A stretch of 64,000 bases of DNA. Source: Klebsiella planticola ATCC 33531 (GTDB taxonomy: Bacteria; Pseudomonadota; Gammaproteobacteria; Enterobacterales; Enterobacteriaceae). The DNA is taken from assembly GCF_000735435.1 (NCBI RefSeq), contig NZ_JMPP01000024.1, positions 1 through 64,000 of the forward strand. Direction: 5' to 3'. Position 1 is the stretch's first letter, and every line of letters begins with the position of its first letter. Both the position numbers and the translations under genes were made by a program. Positions 24,974-34,305 of the stretch are shown one piece after another. The notes beneath the pieces are model-generated. The model was not told the origin of the DNA. It saw nothing but the letters and a program-made list of their open reading frames with translations, and ran no database searches.

Positions 24974-26574
24974 TGAGCACTCTGCAGGATCTGGTTGCCG
25001 CCTGTCAGGCGGATAAAAACCTGCTGTCGCAACAGGCGCAGGTACGCACGGAAAGCTGGCATCCCTGGCTTGCCCCGGTCAGCGATGCCAGTCCGACGGG
25101 AGAAGACCCGGGATATGACGAGGATTTTCAGCGTATCCGCGAAGAGATCAACAAACTTTCCGGCATCAATACCGGGCTGATTTGCACGCTTGCTGAAAAG
25201 CTGCTGACTGGCACCGCTAAAGATATCCGGGTTGCCACCTATTACTGCTGGGCGCGCCTGCACCAGGACGGCGAAGCTGGTTTTGCCGAAGGGCTTGAGC
25301 TGCTGGCGGGGCTGTTGCAGCACTATGGGACGAAACTTCACCCTCAGCGGGAGCGGAGCCGTAAACCGGCGCTGGAGTGGCTCGCAGGCTCCCGTGTTCT
25401 CGATAGCCTGTCACTCTGGCCGGAAGTGGTGCGCGAGGATGCCCTGCGCACTGCCGGTGCGCTGCTGCTCATCCGCAACAGTCTGGAAACCGGGCCGGAA
25501 GCGTCACGTCCGGAGATGAATGCCCTGTACAGCGCGCTGGAATCTCGCCTGATGAAGGCCGGTGGCGTGAATGCGGTGGTGCCGCAAAACGCCGGTAACA
25601 AGGGGCAGTTACAGACCTCCGCGCCTACGACCGAGCCTGACGCGCCGGTCCTGAGTCGCATCACGTCCGGTCAGGATTTACTGGCCCAGGCCCGAATCCT
25701 GACCGGATATTTGCGTGAACAACCCGATGGCTGGCTTGCGGCACATCGGCTAATGAAAAGCCTACGCCATGACACGCTGAGCGCTATTCCGGCACCGAAT
25801 GCCGAAGGGAAAACGCGTATCGAACCGCCGCGGGCTGACCAGCGGGCCATGCTCAAGCGGTTGTACCTGCAGCAGAGCTGGCTGGAAATACTGGAGCAGG
25901 CGGACAGCACCTTCTCACGCGGCGCTAATCATCTCTGGCTGGATTTGCAGTGGTATATCCATCAGGCCCTGCTGAAGTCCGGGCAAGCAGTGCTGGCCGA
26001 CATCATCACCGCCGACCTGAAAGGGCTGCTGCGCCGCCTCACCGGACTTGAAACGCTGGCCTTTAATGACGGTACGCCCTTTGCCGATGAGGTCACGCTG
26101 AACTGGATAAATCAGAACGTGCTGGACGATATATCCGGCTGGCGGGATGAACCGGCCAGTGCCGCCAGAGGGGCTGACAACGACATTCTGGCACTTGAAC
26201 CAGAAGCACTGGAGAAAGCTGACAGTGACGGACTGGATGCCACTCTTCACTGGCTGCAAACACGCCCGGGCACCGACGCCATAAAAGATAAATGGCTACT
26301 GCGCCTGCTGATGGCCCGCGTGGCCGAACAGAAAGGTAAGAATGAACTGGCCCTGCATCTGCTGAGGGAACTCGATAGCGCTGCGCAGTCCATCACCCTC
26401 ACGCAGTGGACGCCGACACTGTTATTCGAAGTCAAATCGCGTCGCCTCAGACTGCTGCGCATGAAAGCCACACGTGGTGAAACCGATAAATCACGGTTAC
26501 AGCCTGAGATGGACCAGCTTCTGGCCGGTCTCATTGTGCTCGACCCGGCAAGCAGCGCGGTGCTCTGCGGGTAA
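24970..26574 (+). CDS. tssA: T6SS assembly protein TssA (ImpA N-terminal family)
   Basis: A 534-residue protein with the ImpA_N domain (about residues 40-170, SPTGEDPGYDEDFQRIREEI and ATYYCWARLHQDGEAGFAEGL) and a C-terminal helical region ending near a VasJ-like domain (LALHLLRELDSAAQSITLTQWTP). TssA proteins prime baseplate and sheath assembly or cap the growing sheath. Two adjacent ATG codons exist (24970 overlapping the tssM TGA, and 24973). Followed after 42 bp by tssF. Confidence 0.88.
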   Translation: MMSTLQDLVAACQADKNLLSQQAQVRTESWHPWLAPVSDASPTGEDPGYDEDFQRIREEINKLSGINTGLICTLAEKLLTGTAKDIRVATYYCWARLHQDGEAGFAEGLELLAGLLQHYGTKLHPQRERSRKPALEWLAGSRVLDSLSLWPEVVREDALRTAGALLLIRNSLETGPEASRPEMNALYSALESRLMKAGGVNAVVPQNAGNKGQLQTSAPTTEPDAPVLSRITSGQDLLAQARILTGYLREQPDGWLAAHRLMKSLRHDTLSAIPAPNAEGKTRIEPPRADQRAMLKRLYLQQSWLEILEQADSTFSRGANHLWLDLQWYIHQALLKSGQAVLADIITADLKGLLRRLTGLETLAFNDGTPFADEVTLNWINQNVLDDISGWRDEPASAARGADNDILALEPEALEKADSDGLDATLHWLQTRPGTDAIKDKWLLRLLMARVAEQKGKNELALHLLRELDSAAQSITLTQWTPTLLFEVKSRRLRLLRMKATRGETDKSRLQPEMDQLLAGLIVLDPASSAVLCG

Positions 26575-26616
26575 AAACGCCTGGCATACCTTTAAAATTC
26601 ATATATTCAGGTTTTT

Positions 26617-28371
26617 ATGGACGACTTAACCCTGCGTTATTACGACGCCGAAATGCGCTACCTGCTGGAAGCTGGCGAAGAGTTTGCCCGTGCTCATCCC
26701 GAGCAGGCGGCAATGCTCAATCTCGATAAAGCGGGGGCGCGGGACCCGTACGTGGAACGCCTGTTCGAAGGCTTTGCCTTCCTGATGGGCCGGCTGCGAG
26801 AGAAGCTCGATGACGATCTGCCGGAACTGACCGAAGGGCTGGTCAGCCTGCTTTGGCCACACTACCTGCGCACCATTCCGTCAATGTCGGTGGTGGAGTT
26901 CACCCCTGACTGGCGCGAGATGAAAGAGCAGATGCGCATTGTCAAAGGTTTCGAGGTGAACTCGCGGCCGATCGGTGAGAAGGGCACCCGCTGCCGCTAT
27001 ACGACCACCAAAGAGATCGCGCTTCAGCCGCTGTCGCTGGAGCACGCCCGCCTGTCGTCAGACCCTGACGGGCGCTCGGTCATCAGCCTGCGCTTTAACT
27101 GCAGCCATCTTGCTGACTGGCGTCGTGTCGATCTCAGCCAGATCCCGTTCTACTTTAACGCCGATGCACCGCTGGCCTGCGCCATGCATGAAGCCTTTAC
27201 CATGAACACTGCGCGTCTCTGGTTGAGAATGCCAGGCGACGTGGACAGAAGACCGTTGGACGGATATTTCACCGCGTTGGGGTTTGGCGATGACGACGAC
27301 CTGTGGCCGAGAGGGGGTAGCAGTTTTAGCGGTTACCAGCTGCTGCTGGAATATTTCACCTTCCGCGAGAAATTTATGTTCACCGGCCTGCGTGGGCTGG
27401 AGAGGGTGGAATTCCCGGCTGAGCTCCCCTGGTTTGAAATCGACGTGGTGCTGGCGGAACGCTGGGAGCATGACTTCAGCTTTACCGAAAAGCATCTGCG
27501 CCTGAACTGCGTGCCGGTGATTAACTTGTTCCCGCTGGAATCTGACCCGCTGACGCTCAACTCTCTGCAAACCGAATACATGCTGCGCCCGATGCGCGTG
27601 CAGGATGGCCATACTGAGATTTACGCAGTGGATTCGGTGATGTCTTCCAGCCAGCACTCTTACGTGCCGTTCTCGAGCTTTCGCCACAAGGGCGGAATGC
27701 TGCGACACGACGCGCCGGAGTATTTCTATCATACCCGCGTGCGCCGCGGCCCGTCCGGGCTACACAATACCTGGCTTATCCTCGGTGGCGAAGCGTTTGA
27801 TAACCACACGGTGCCGGAAGATGAAAGCCTGTCGCTGACGCTCACCGGCACCAATGGTCAGTTGCCTCGCCGGGCGCTACAAAGCGCCGTGCTCGATACG
27901 GTGATGAAAAACACTTCGGCCAGTATCGCCGTGCGCAATCTGTGCGCGCCGACGCTACCCTGTTATCCGCCGGCGCAGGACCGTTTTCACTGGCGCGTGC
28001 TGAGCCACCTTGGCAGCGGTTTTCTCTCAATGATGGATAACGCTGACGTGCTGCGTGGCACTCTGGCGCTGTATGAGTGGACTGATAGTGAGATGAACCG
28101 CCGACGTCTGGAAGCCATCATCGATGTGAAGCACGGTGAAGCTCAACGCTTCGAACAGGGCTATCTGGTGCGCGGCGTGCAGATTGAGGTGACGTTGGAT
28201 AGTCACGGCTTTGCCGGACGCGGTGACATCTGCCTGTTCGGCGAGATGTTGAGCCGCTTCTTTGCGCTTTACACCGACATCTATCTGTTTAACCGCCTGA
28301 TTATCATTCTACAACCGACCGGAGAGCGCCTGGAATGGCAAGAGAAGCACAACCGCCGCATTCCCGGCTGA
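26617..28371 (+). CDS. tssF: T6SS baseplate protein TssF
   Basis: A 584-residue TssF/ImpG/VasA protein, part of the TssF2-TssG wedge that anchors the baseplate. Characteristic blocks: LRYYDAEMRYLLEAGEEFA at the start, LTEGLVSLLWPHYLRTIPSM, LRLNCVPVINLFPLESDPL and the end segment LFGEMLSRFFALYTDIYLFN. It overlaps tssG by 37 bp, in keeping with their complex formation. Confidence 0.94.
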   Translation: MDDLTLRYYDAEMRYLLEAGEEFARAHPEQAAMLNLDKAGARDPYVERLFEGFAFLMGRLREKLDDDLPELTEGLVSLLWPHYLRTIPSMSVVEFTPDWREMKEQMRIVKGFEVNSRPIGEKGTRCRYTTTKEIALQPLSLEHARLSSDPDGRSVISLRFNCSHLADWRRVDLSQIPFYFNADAPLACAMHEAFTMNTARLWLRMPGDVDRRPLDGYFTALGFGDDDDLWPRGGSSFSGYQLLLEYFTFREKFMFTGLRGLERVEFPAELPWFEIDVVLAERWEHDFSFTEKHLRLNCVPVINLFPLESDPLTLNSLQTEYMLRPMRVQDGHTEIYAVDSVMSSSQHSYVPFSSFRHKGGMLRHDAPEYFYHTRVRRGPSGLHNTWLILGGEAFDNHTVPEDESLSLTLTGTNGQLPRRALQSAVLDTVMKNTSASIAVRNLCAPTLPCYPPAQDRFHWRVLSHLGSGFLSMMDNADVLRGTLALYEWTDSEMNRRRLEAIIDVKHGEAQRFEQGYLVRGVQIEVTLDSHGFAGRGDICLFGEMLSRFFALYTDIYLFNRLIIILQPTGERLEWQEKHNRRIPG

Positions 28372-29420
28372 CCCCGCGGCTGGAGGCCGATCTTCACCGC
28401 ATTAACTTTTATCGTTTTTGTCAGTTGCTGGAGAAACGTAATCCGCACAGGCCGCTGATGGGCTCGACCAGCCACCCTGTGGATGATCCGGTACGCTTTG
28501 CCCCGCATCCGGGGATGGGGTTTCCGGCCAGTGAGCTGAAAGCCGTTGAATATGATGAGGACGATGACAGCAAACCGCCGGTTATCCGCGCCACATTTAT
28601 GGGGATGTATGGCGTGGATTCCCCCTTGCCGACCGCCTATCTTGATGACATCACCCAGCGCCGGGAAGGGCATGAGGCGCTGCAGGGCTTTCTGGATATT
28701 TTCAGCCACCGCATCCTGACGCAGTTTTATCGCATCTGGCGTAAATACTCTTACCCCGCCACGTTTGAGCCAGGGGGGACCGACACCATTTCGCAGTCAC
28801 TGCTGGGCCTGGTGGGACTGGGTATTCCCGGCACGGCGAACCACATTGCCACACCGGTATCCCGATTTCTGGCGCTGCTGGGGGTGCTGCGCCAGCCTGG
28901 TAAAACCCAGGAGGGGATGCAGGCGCTGGTGACCCTGCTGGCCCCGGAGACCACCGTCAGGGTCAGCCCGTATTGCCTGCGGCCGGTGGAAGTCAGCCGG
29001 CCACTGGGCTTTTACGGCGATGATGATTTTCTGCTGGACGGCAACACCCCCCTGGGTGACGAAGCGATGGATGCGGGCAGCCAACTGCTGGTTGCGCTCA
29101 CGACGGATAACGAGCAGGAGGCGCAGGGCTGGAAACCGGATGGTCTGCTGTACCACGATTTCCTGGTGATGCTGCGTGTTTATCTCGGCTGGCGCTTTAA
29201 GGCAAAAATCACCTTCACCACCCGGACCCGTCTGTTGGCCGCTCCGCCGCTCGGCGACGGTCCTTTCTGGCTCGGCATGAACGGCGTACTGGGCATGGAA
29301 GGCGATGACCTCCCGGAGGATCTCCCTCAGACCTTTACGACAGAACTGGGTGACTACACCGGGCTGGAGCCTGCGACACCACAACAAGGAAACCGACGTG
29401 TTACGTACAAATTTAACTAA
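28335..29420 (+). CDS. tssG: T6SS baseplate protein TssG
   Basis: A 361-residue TssG/ImpH/VasB protein. Family landmarks include FYRFCQLLEKRNPHRPLMG, MGMYGVDSPLPTAYLDDI, FLDIFSHRILTQFYRIWRKY and the C-terminal LGDGPFWLGMNGVLG. It pairs with TssF in the baseplate wedge. The ATG at 28335 lies inside tssF, and its own 3' end overlaps tssJ by 23 bp. Confidence 0.93.
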   Translation: MAREAQPPHSRLTPRLEADLHRINFYRFCQLLEKRNPHRPLMGSTSHPVDDPVRFAPHPGMGFPASELKAVEYDEDDDSKPPVIRATFMGMYGVDSPLPTAYLDDITQRREGHEALQGFLDIFSHRILTQFYRIWRKYSYPATFEPGGTDTISQSLLGLVGLGIPGTANHIATPVSRFLALLGVLRQPGKTQEGMQALVTLLAPETTVRVSPYCLRPVEVSRPLGFYGDDDFLLDGNTPLGDEAMDAGSQLLVALTTDNEQEAQGWKPDGLLYHDFLVMLRVYLGWRFKAKITFTTRTRLLAAPPLGDGPFWLGMNGVLGMEGDDLPEDLPQTFTTELGDYTGLEPATPQQGNRRVTYKFN

Positions 29421-29943
29421 AACTGCGCGCTGGCTGTTACCCCTGCTGGGATTCAGTCTGGCGGGCTGTGGGGTGACCCAGGGCATCACCGATGGCACCA
29501 AATCGGCGTTTAACGCCGTGTTCTACAAAAAGATTAAGGTGCTGCACCTGGATTTCACCGCCCGTGAAGCGCTGAACACCGACTCCCGCGAGAGTAACTC
29601 GCTGTCTGAGCCAGTGGTGGTCCGTGTCTACCAACTGAAAGACCGCAAAACCTTCGACAAAACGGTTTACCAGCAATTGCTCCAGGATGGGGATAGCATT
29701 CTGAAAGCTGACCTGTTGGCGAGCCGTGATGTGGTGGTGAAGCCGGGCGGAGATGCGAGCCTCAACATGCCAATGGAAGCCGGTGCGCAGTTTGTGGCAG
29801 TGGCGGGACTGTTTCGTCACCCGGATATGGTTAACAATACCTGGAAGCGGGTGATTCAGCGTGAAGACCTCGATCCGGATAAGCCGCGCATTCTGGAAGC
29901 CGGTAACAATCATCTGACGCTGCAACCGCTCAAGGACGACTAA
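29398..29943 (+). CDS. tssJ: T6SS outer membrane lipoprotein TssJ
   Basis: A 181-residue lipoprotein that starts at GTG 29398, with AAGGA 6 nt upstream. The alternative upstream ATG at 29305 would place 31 charged residues before the signal peptide and is rejected. Signal peptide WLLPLLGFSLAGC has the lipobox cysteine. The mature part is a transthyretin-like sandwich typical of TssJ/VasD/SciN (VVVRVYQLKDRKTFDKTVYQ). It binds the periplasmic C-terminus of TssM. Stop and tssE start share one base (TAATG). Confidence 0.93.
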   Translation: MLRTNLTKTARWLLPLLGFSLAGCGVTQGITDGTKSAFNAVFYKKIKVLHLDFTAREALNTDSRESNSLSEPVVVRVYQLKDRKTFDKTVYQQLLQDGDSILKADLLASRDVVVKPGGDASLNMPMEAGAQFVAVAGLFRHPDMVNNTWKRVIQREDLDPDKPRILEAGNNHLTLQPLKDD

Positions 29944-30398
29944 TGCCCCGGGAACATCGCACGCCTTCGCTGTATGAAATGCTCACCGGTCATTTTACCG
30001 GTGGCCTTGCTGTCAATCAGGTCAGTGAAGAAAATCAGGTCATCCTGTCTGTGCTGGACAACATGCTGCGGGTTCTCAACTGCCGTGCCGGGACGCTGGC
30101 GCACCTGCCGGATTACGGGCTGCCGGATATGACCAGAATCCTGCAAGGGATGCCGGGTAGCGCCCATGAGCTGATGGCGACATTGTCTGCGGTTCTGCTG
30201 AAATATGAGCCGCGCCTGAAAAAAATAACCGTTGTCCTGGAGAAACAGGAAATTCCAGGTGAACTGCACTATGCCATTGACGCTGAACTCAACGGTGTTG
30301 GCCTGGTGCGCTACGGCACCGAGTTTATGCCCGAAGGGCGGGTCCTGCTGCGACACCTGAAGCAACGGCAGTATCTCGACACGACAACCCGCATGTAA
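29943..30398 (+). CDS. tssE: T6SS baseplate protein TssE (gp25-like)
   Basis: A 151-residue gp25-like lysozyme-related baseplate protein that starts sheath polymerisation. Family features: TPSLYEMLTGHF at the N-terminus, NMLRVLNCRAGTLAHLPDYG, GLPDM and a beta-rich end (ELHYAIDAELNG). Translationally coupled to tssJ by a one-base overlap. An 82-bp gap follows before the last T6SS gene. Confidence 0.93.
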   Translation: MPREHRTPSLYEMLTGHFTGGLAVNQVSEENQVILSVLDNMLRVLNCRAGTLAHLPDYGLPDMTRILQGMPGSAHELMATLSAVLLKYEPRLKKITVVLEKQEIPGELHYAIDAELNGVGLVRYGTEFMPEGRVLLRHLKQRQYLDTTTRM

Positions 30399-30480
30399 GG
30401 CCGGATAGCGCCATATCAGTCATATCTCCGGGCCTCAAAAATCCTCCATAGTTTCAGACACGTCAGATGGATATCTGGTC

Positions 30481-31875
30481 ATGAATGACATTACCCCACA
30501 TAAAATTAAAACCGGCGGCGATCCGCGTACCCTGCCGGATTATGCAGCCCTACGTGATGAATTGAGTAAGCTGACCCATCCGGCGCGCCCGGATGTGAAC
30601 TGGCAATATGCCGAAAAGCTCTGCCTTTCATTATTTGAACAAAACGGTGTTGAACTGCAGACGGCTGCCTGGTATACGCTTGCGCGGACGCATCTGGCCG
30701 GATTGTCTGGTTTAAATGAAGGGCTGGCAATCCTGGAGGCCCTGATAAGCCATCAGTGGGGCGCGCTCTGGCCTCAACCTGTACATGCCCGCATCGAAAT
30801 CCTCAGTGGTCTGAGTCAGCGTCTGCAGCAACGGATGCGCACGCTCCTGCCGAATTACAGCGACCTCTGCCAGCTATATCGGGCAGAGCAGTTGCTTACC
30901 GCTCTCTGCGTCGTGTTACAGCGCCTGGAACTTAAACACCTCAGTCAGTTTGCTGCCTTGCGTACACTGATGCACAACAATGCCGCCCGGCTGGAAAACG
31001 GTGATGACACCTCCGGTTGTGCTGGGGCGAGCATTGAGACGGGGATCGGGCTGCCTGCCACGGTAATGAATGGTTCAGGGGGAGCAATGAGCGCTCCGGC
31101 TGATGGTCCGCCGGAAGGGAGTCGCGCGGTGGGTAGTACAGCGAAGTGGGTGTATGTCGCGCAAGCAGAACACCAGGCGAATATCGAAGTACAGGCGGCA
31201 ATGCCCGCGCCGGTAAAAAAAACGAAATCCTTTGTTGCCGGGATGTGCACCATGCTGGTGGTAAGCGTGGCGACGGCGTGGGGTTGGCATACCTTACTGC
31301 GGTCTGATCCACTCCAGACTCAGCTCGCCGCCTCACTTGCGCCGTTACCTGCAACGCTCACACCTGCACAGCTGGATGTGTTGCGCCAGCGATCCTCGTT
31401 ATCACCTGCGGTTATCACACAAACGCAGCAGCAGCTTGCCCGACTGGACAAGCTTCCCCCTGACTGGAATATCGCCTGGAGCAGGCAGCTTCTGGAACAG
31501 GCTCAGACGCTTTGGCCGGAGCAGGCTAAATCTCTGGCACAACAGTGGCAGCAACAGCTTACTGCTGCCTCATTGCCGGCAGAAAATCTCAATGGCTGGT
31601 ATCAGGGAATGACGACGCTACAAAAACTGAGCGACAGGCTGAACCGGCTTGATGAGCAGAAGGGGAAATACATGACGGTCAGTGAGCTGAAATCAGTGGT
31701 CTTTTCCGCTATGCAGTCCTTTAATCAAGCCATACCCGCTGAAGAGCAATTGCGGGCATTATCACAAACGCCTGCCGGCAACCCTTTACCGGTTGCTGAC
31801 AGGACTCAACTGGAGATGCATCTGAAGCAATTGGCTGCCCGTTATGCTGAAATAAAACAGAAGGCATCAGAATAA
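30481..31875 (+). CDS. TssA-like protein with ImpA N-terminal and VasL domains
   Basis: A 464-residue protein. The first 140 residues are an ImpA_N domain (GDPRTLPDYAALRDELSKL, AAWYTLARTHLAGLSGLNEGLAILEAL). A linker leads to one transmembrane helix at about 256-272 (GMCTMLVVSVATAWGW), and the C-terminal part (about 290-464) is a helical, Gln-rich VasL-type domain. It is the second ImpA_N protein of the locus, besides TssA, and probably sits at the membrane where it could cap or hold the distal end of the sheath; that role is inferred from TagA/VasL studies in other systems. It is the last T6SS gene. Confidence 0.8.
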   Translation: MNDITPHKIKTGGDPRTLPDYAALRDELSKLTHPARPDVNWQYAEKLCLSLFEQNGVELQTAAWYTLARTHLAGLSGLNEGLAILEALISHQWGALWPQPVHARIEILSGLSQRLQQRMRTLLPNYSDLCQLYRAEQLLTALCVVLQRLELKHLSQFAALRTLMHNNAARLENGDDTSGCAGASIETGIGLPATVMNGSGGAMSAPADGPPEGSRAVGSTAKWVYVAQAEHQANIEVQAAMPAPVKKTKSFVAGMCTMLVVSVATAWGWHTLLRSDPLQTQLAASLAPLPATLTPAQLDVLRQRSSLSPAVITQTQQQLARLDKLPPDWNIAWSRQLLEQAQTLWPEQAKSLAQQWQQQLTAASLPAENLNGWYQGMTTLQKLSDRLNRLDEQKGKYMTVSELKSVVFSAMQSFNQAIPAEEQLRALSQTPAGNPLPVADRTQLEMHLKQLAARYAEIKQKASE

Positions 31876-31919
31876 AAACTTATATTATTCATTGTGTTAA
31901 TTTTATTGGCGTGCCAGAT

Positions 31920-31936
31920 AGCCTGTCGGCTTTTTT
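31920..31936 (+). terminator. Weak intrinsic terminator after the T6SS cluster
   Basis: AGCC-TGTC-GGCT followed by a run of T residues to 31936. The stem is short (4 bp) but the T tract is good. It lies 45 bp past the last T6SS stop. The remaining bases up to the tRNA gene (31937-32155) hold no gene I can support. Confidence 0.45.
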
Positions 31937-32155
31937 ACTCTTTCCTGACAATCGCTTTCCCTCTATTCCGCCATCCACCGCCCGACGGTTTGCAAGTCTG
32001 TAAGCGTGAGCAAGAGATATTTCATGCGCGGACACGTTGAGCCGTTATGTTGACCATGAGATAGAGTCCGTTGCTGTCGAACAGGCGTTTTATTGAATAG
32101 TGGGTACGTAAGGGGTTGAGCGAACTGTGTCGGAGTGTGGCGAACGGCTAAGAAG

Positions 32156-32227
32156 TGTCCCCTGCAGGAATCGAACCTGCAACTAGCCCTTAGGAGGGGC
32201 TCGTTATATCCATTTAACTAAGGGGAC
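32156..32227 (-). tRNA. argW: tRNA-Arg (anticodon CCT)
   Basis: A 72-nt cloverleaf on the minus strand. The acceptor stem GTCCCCT pairs with AGGGGAC, discriminator base A is at 32156, the anticodon loop reads CTCCTAA (anticodon CCT, reads AGG codons), and the T arm is GCAGG-TTCGATT-CCTGC. Sequence and position next to yfdC match E. coli argW. The three bases after the discriminator are CTT, not CCA, so CCA must be added post-transcriptionally. argW is a known phage and island integration site in E. coli. Confidence 0.95.
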
Positions 32228-32301
32228 GAAGCGGCGGGAGTATAGCGTTTTTTTCCTTGTTCGTTAAGCATCTATGGGTTGAATGCTTAAACTCTCGCCA
32301 C

Positions 32302-33207
32302 TTAAGGGTGTTTTTTTGCCTTGAGCCGCTCCTTTTTGTCGTTGCTCATGTCGTTGCGAATCTGCGCATGGCTGAGCAGCGCAAAAATAAAAGTGCCGCC
32401 GCAAATGTTGCCAGCCAGGGTCGGCAGCGCGAAAGGCCAGATGAAGTCTTGCCAGGGCAGCGAGCCGTTGAAGACCAGGTAAAAAATCTCAACGCTGCCG
32501 ACAACGATATGGGTGGTATCGGCGAGCGCAATCAGCCAGGTCATCATGATGATCACCACGATTTTTGCCGCGCCGGCGGCGGGAAACATCCACACCATGG
32601 TCGCCACCAGCCAGCCGGAAATAATCGCATTGGCGAACATTTCAGACGGCGTATTTTCCATGACCTTTAAACTGATCTCCTGAAACGCGCCGCGGGTGGC
32701 ATCGTCAAAAATCGGCATCATATTAAAGGCCCAGGCCGCAATTGCCGTACCGACCAGGTTACCAATAAGCACCACGCCCCAGAGCCGTAGCAGGAGGCCG
32801 ATATTCCCGGGCGTCGGCTTATGCATGATGGGTAATACCGCGGTGACGGTATTCTCGGTAAACAGCTGCTGGCGAGCCATGATGACAATAACAAACCCGA
32901 AGGTATAACCCAGATTCTCCACTAAATAACCACCGGGAAGTTCGCCCAGGTGAACATGGAAAATCCCTTTCGCCACCATCGAGGCCCCCATCGACAGACC
33001 GGCGGCTACCGCTGACCACAGAAGTGCAAGGGCATCGCGCTCCAGCTCTTTTTCCCCCTCCTGACGGATCTCTTCATGGGTGGCCATTGCACGCGAGGGC
33101 AGGCGTTTCTCGTTGACCTCAATCGGTTCGCCATCCTGTTTTTCATCGCTTTCAACCTCCACCTCTTCGCTATGAGGGCGCTCGTGAGGTTTGGGATCTG
33201 TCGTCAT
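32302..33207 (-). CDS. yfdC: Formate/nitrite-transporter family protein YfdC
   Basis: A 301-residue inner membrane protein. An acidic, hydrophilic N-terminal tail (about 1-55) precedes six transmembrane helices of the FNT fold, with LFTENTVTAVLPIM and SGWLVATMVWMFPAAGAAKI as family blocks. Length and sequence match E. coli YfdC, whose transported substrate is not established. The ATG has a strong AGGAGGAA ribosome site. It is divergent from mlaA, as in E. coli, and its end is 74 bp from the tRNA-Arg gene. Confidence 0.9.
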   Translation of the reverse strand: MTTDPKPHERPHSEEVEVESDEKQDGEPIEVNEKRLPSRAMATHEEIRQEGEKELERDALALLWSAVAAGLSMGASMVAKGIFHVHLGELPGGYLVENLGYTFGFVIVIMARQQLFTENTVTAVLPIMHKPTPGNIGLLLRLWGVVLIGNLVGTAIAAWAFNMMPIFDDATRGAFQEISLKVMENTPSEMFANAIISGWLVATMVWMFPAAGAAKIVVIIMMTWLIALADTTHIVVGSVEIFYLVFNGSLPWQDFIWPFALPTLAGNICGGTFIFALLSHAQIRNDMSNDKKERLKAKKHP

Positions 33208-33475
33208 GGCATTTCCTCCTGCGTTTTTTCATTCTCATAAGCGTAGAGATGTTTCACCCGACTGGCCCGGGATAACCTCCTAAATTTTTGCTGATGGCAA
33301 GAATAGCAATACGAATATTGCAAAATATGTATAGAATCAGGGCGCAACAATTATGCCAAAGAAGGCTATGCTGAAAGCAGGCACCAGATTGCAATTTGCT
33401 TCGGGTGGTATCGTCATGGAGGCAGTGGTCCCCGGATAGCCCACCGCAATAGCCAAAATTAACAGGGAGACACCT

Positions 33476-34237
33476 ATGAATTTTCGCCTGTCGGCGCTTG
33501 CGCTTGGCGCCACATTGCTGGTGGGATGTGCCAGTTCCAGCTCTGGCGATCTGCCGCAGGGGCGTTCAGACCCGCTTGAAGGGTTTAACCGTACGATGTT
33601 CGACTTCAACTTTAACGTGGTGGATCCGTACGTGCTGCGTCCGGTTGCCGTTGCCTGGCGTGATTATGTCCCGCAGCCGGCGCGCAATGGGCTGAGTAAC
33701 TTCACCAGCAACCTTGAAGAACCGGCGGTGATGGCGAACTACTTCCTGCAGGGCGATCCCTATAAAGGTATGGTGCACTTTACCCGCTTCTTCCTTAATA
33801 CCCTTCTCGGGATGGGCGGCCTGATTGATGTCGCCGGGATGGCGAACCCGAAACTGCAGCGTGTTGAACCGCATCGCTTTGGTAGCACCCTGGGTCATTA
33901 TGGCGTGGGTTACGGCCCTTACGTACAACTGCCGTTCTATGGCAGCTTTACGCTGCGTGATGAAGGCGGTGATATGGCTGATGGTCTTTATCCGGTCCTT
34001 TCCTGGCTGACCTGGCCGATGTCTATCGGTAAGTGGGCGGTTGAAGGGGTTGAGACCCGTGCTCAGTTGCTGGATTCCGACGGCCTGCTGCGCCAGTCTT
34101 CCGACCCGTATATCATGGTTCGCGAAGCCTACTTCCAGCGTCATGACTTTATTGCCAACGGCGGTAAACTTACGCCGGTCGAGAACCCTAACGCTCAGGC
34201 GATTCAGGGCGATCTGAAAGATATCGACTCGCAGTAA
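33476..34237 (+). CDS. mlaA: Outer membrane lipid-asymmetry lipoprotein MlaA (VacJ)
   Basis: A 253-residue lipoprotein with lipobox LLVGC and the VacJ signature sequence (DPLEGFNRTMFDFNFNVVDP, YFLQGDPYKGMVHFTRFFLN, GHYGVGYGPYVQLPFYGSFT). It removes mislocalised phospholipids from the outer leaflet of the outer membrane and passes them to MlaC. Length matches E. coli MlaA (251). An AGGGAG ribosome site is present. Convergent with fadL and separated from it by a shared terminator. Confidence 0.96.
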   Translation: MNFRLSALALGATLLVGCASSSSGDLPQGRSDPLEGFNRTMFDFNFNVVDPYVLRPVAVAWRDYVPQPARNGLSNFTSNLEEPAVMANYFLQGDPYKGMVHFTRFFLNTLLGMGGLIDVAGMANPKLQRVEPHRFGSTLGHYGVGYGPYVQLPFYGSFTLRDEGGDMADGLYPVLSWLTWPMSIGKWAVEGVETRAQLLDSDGLLRQSSDPYIMVREAYFQRHDFIANGGKLTPVENPNAQAIQGDLKDIDSQ

Positions 34238-34257
34238 ACGCGAGTAAATATGACAAT

Positions 34258-34290
34258 AAAAAAGGGTGAACTCGCGTTCACCCTTTTTTT
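34258..34290. terminator. Bidirectional terminator between mlaA and fadL
   Basis: AAAAAAGGGTGAA, loop CTCGCG, TTCACCCTTTTTTT. The A-rich left flank and T-rich right flank let it terminate both mlaA (+) and fadL (-). Confidence 0.9.
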
Positions 34291-34305
34291 ATGCTGCCAG
34301 ACCGA

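Noticed and set aside
31876-32155. Possible integrase or phage remnant next to the tRNA-Arg gene
   Set aside because: No open frame of useful length and no recognisable integrase sequence in this gap.
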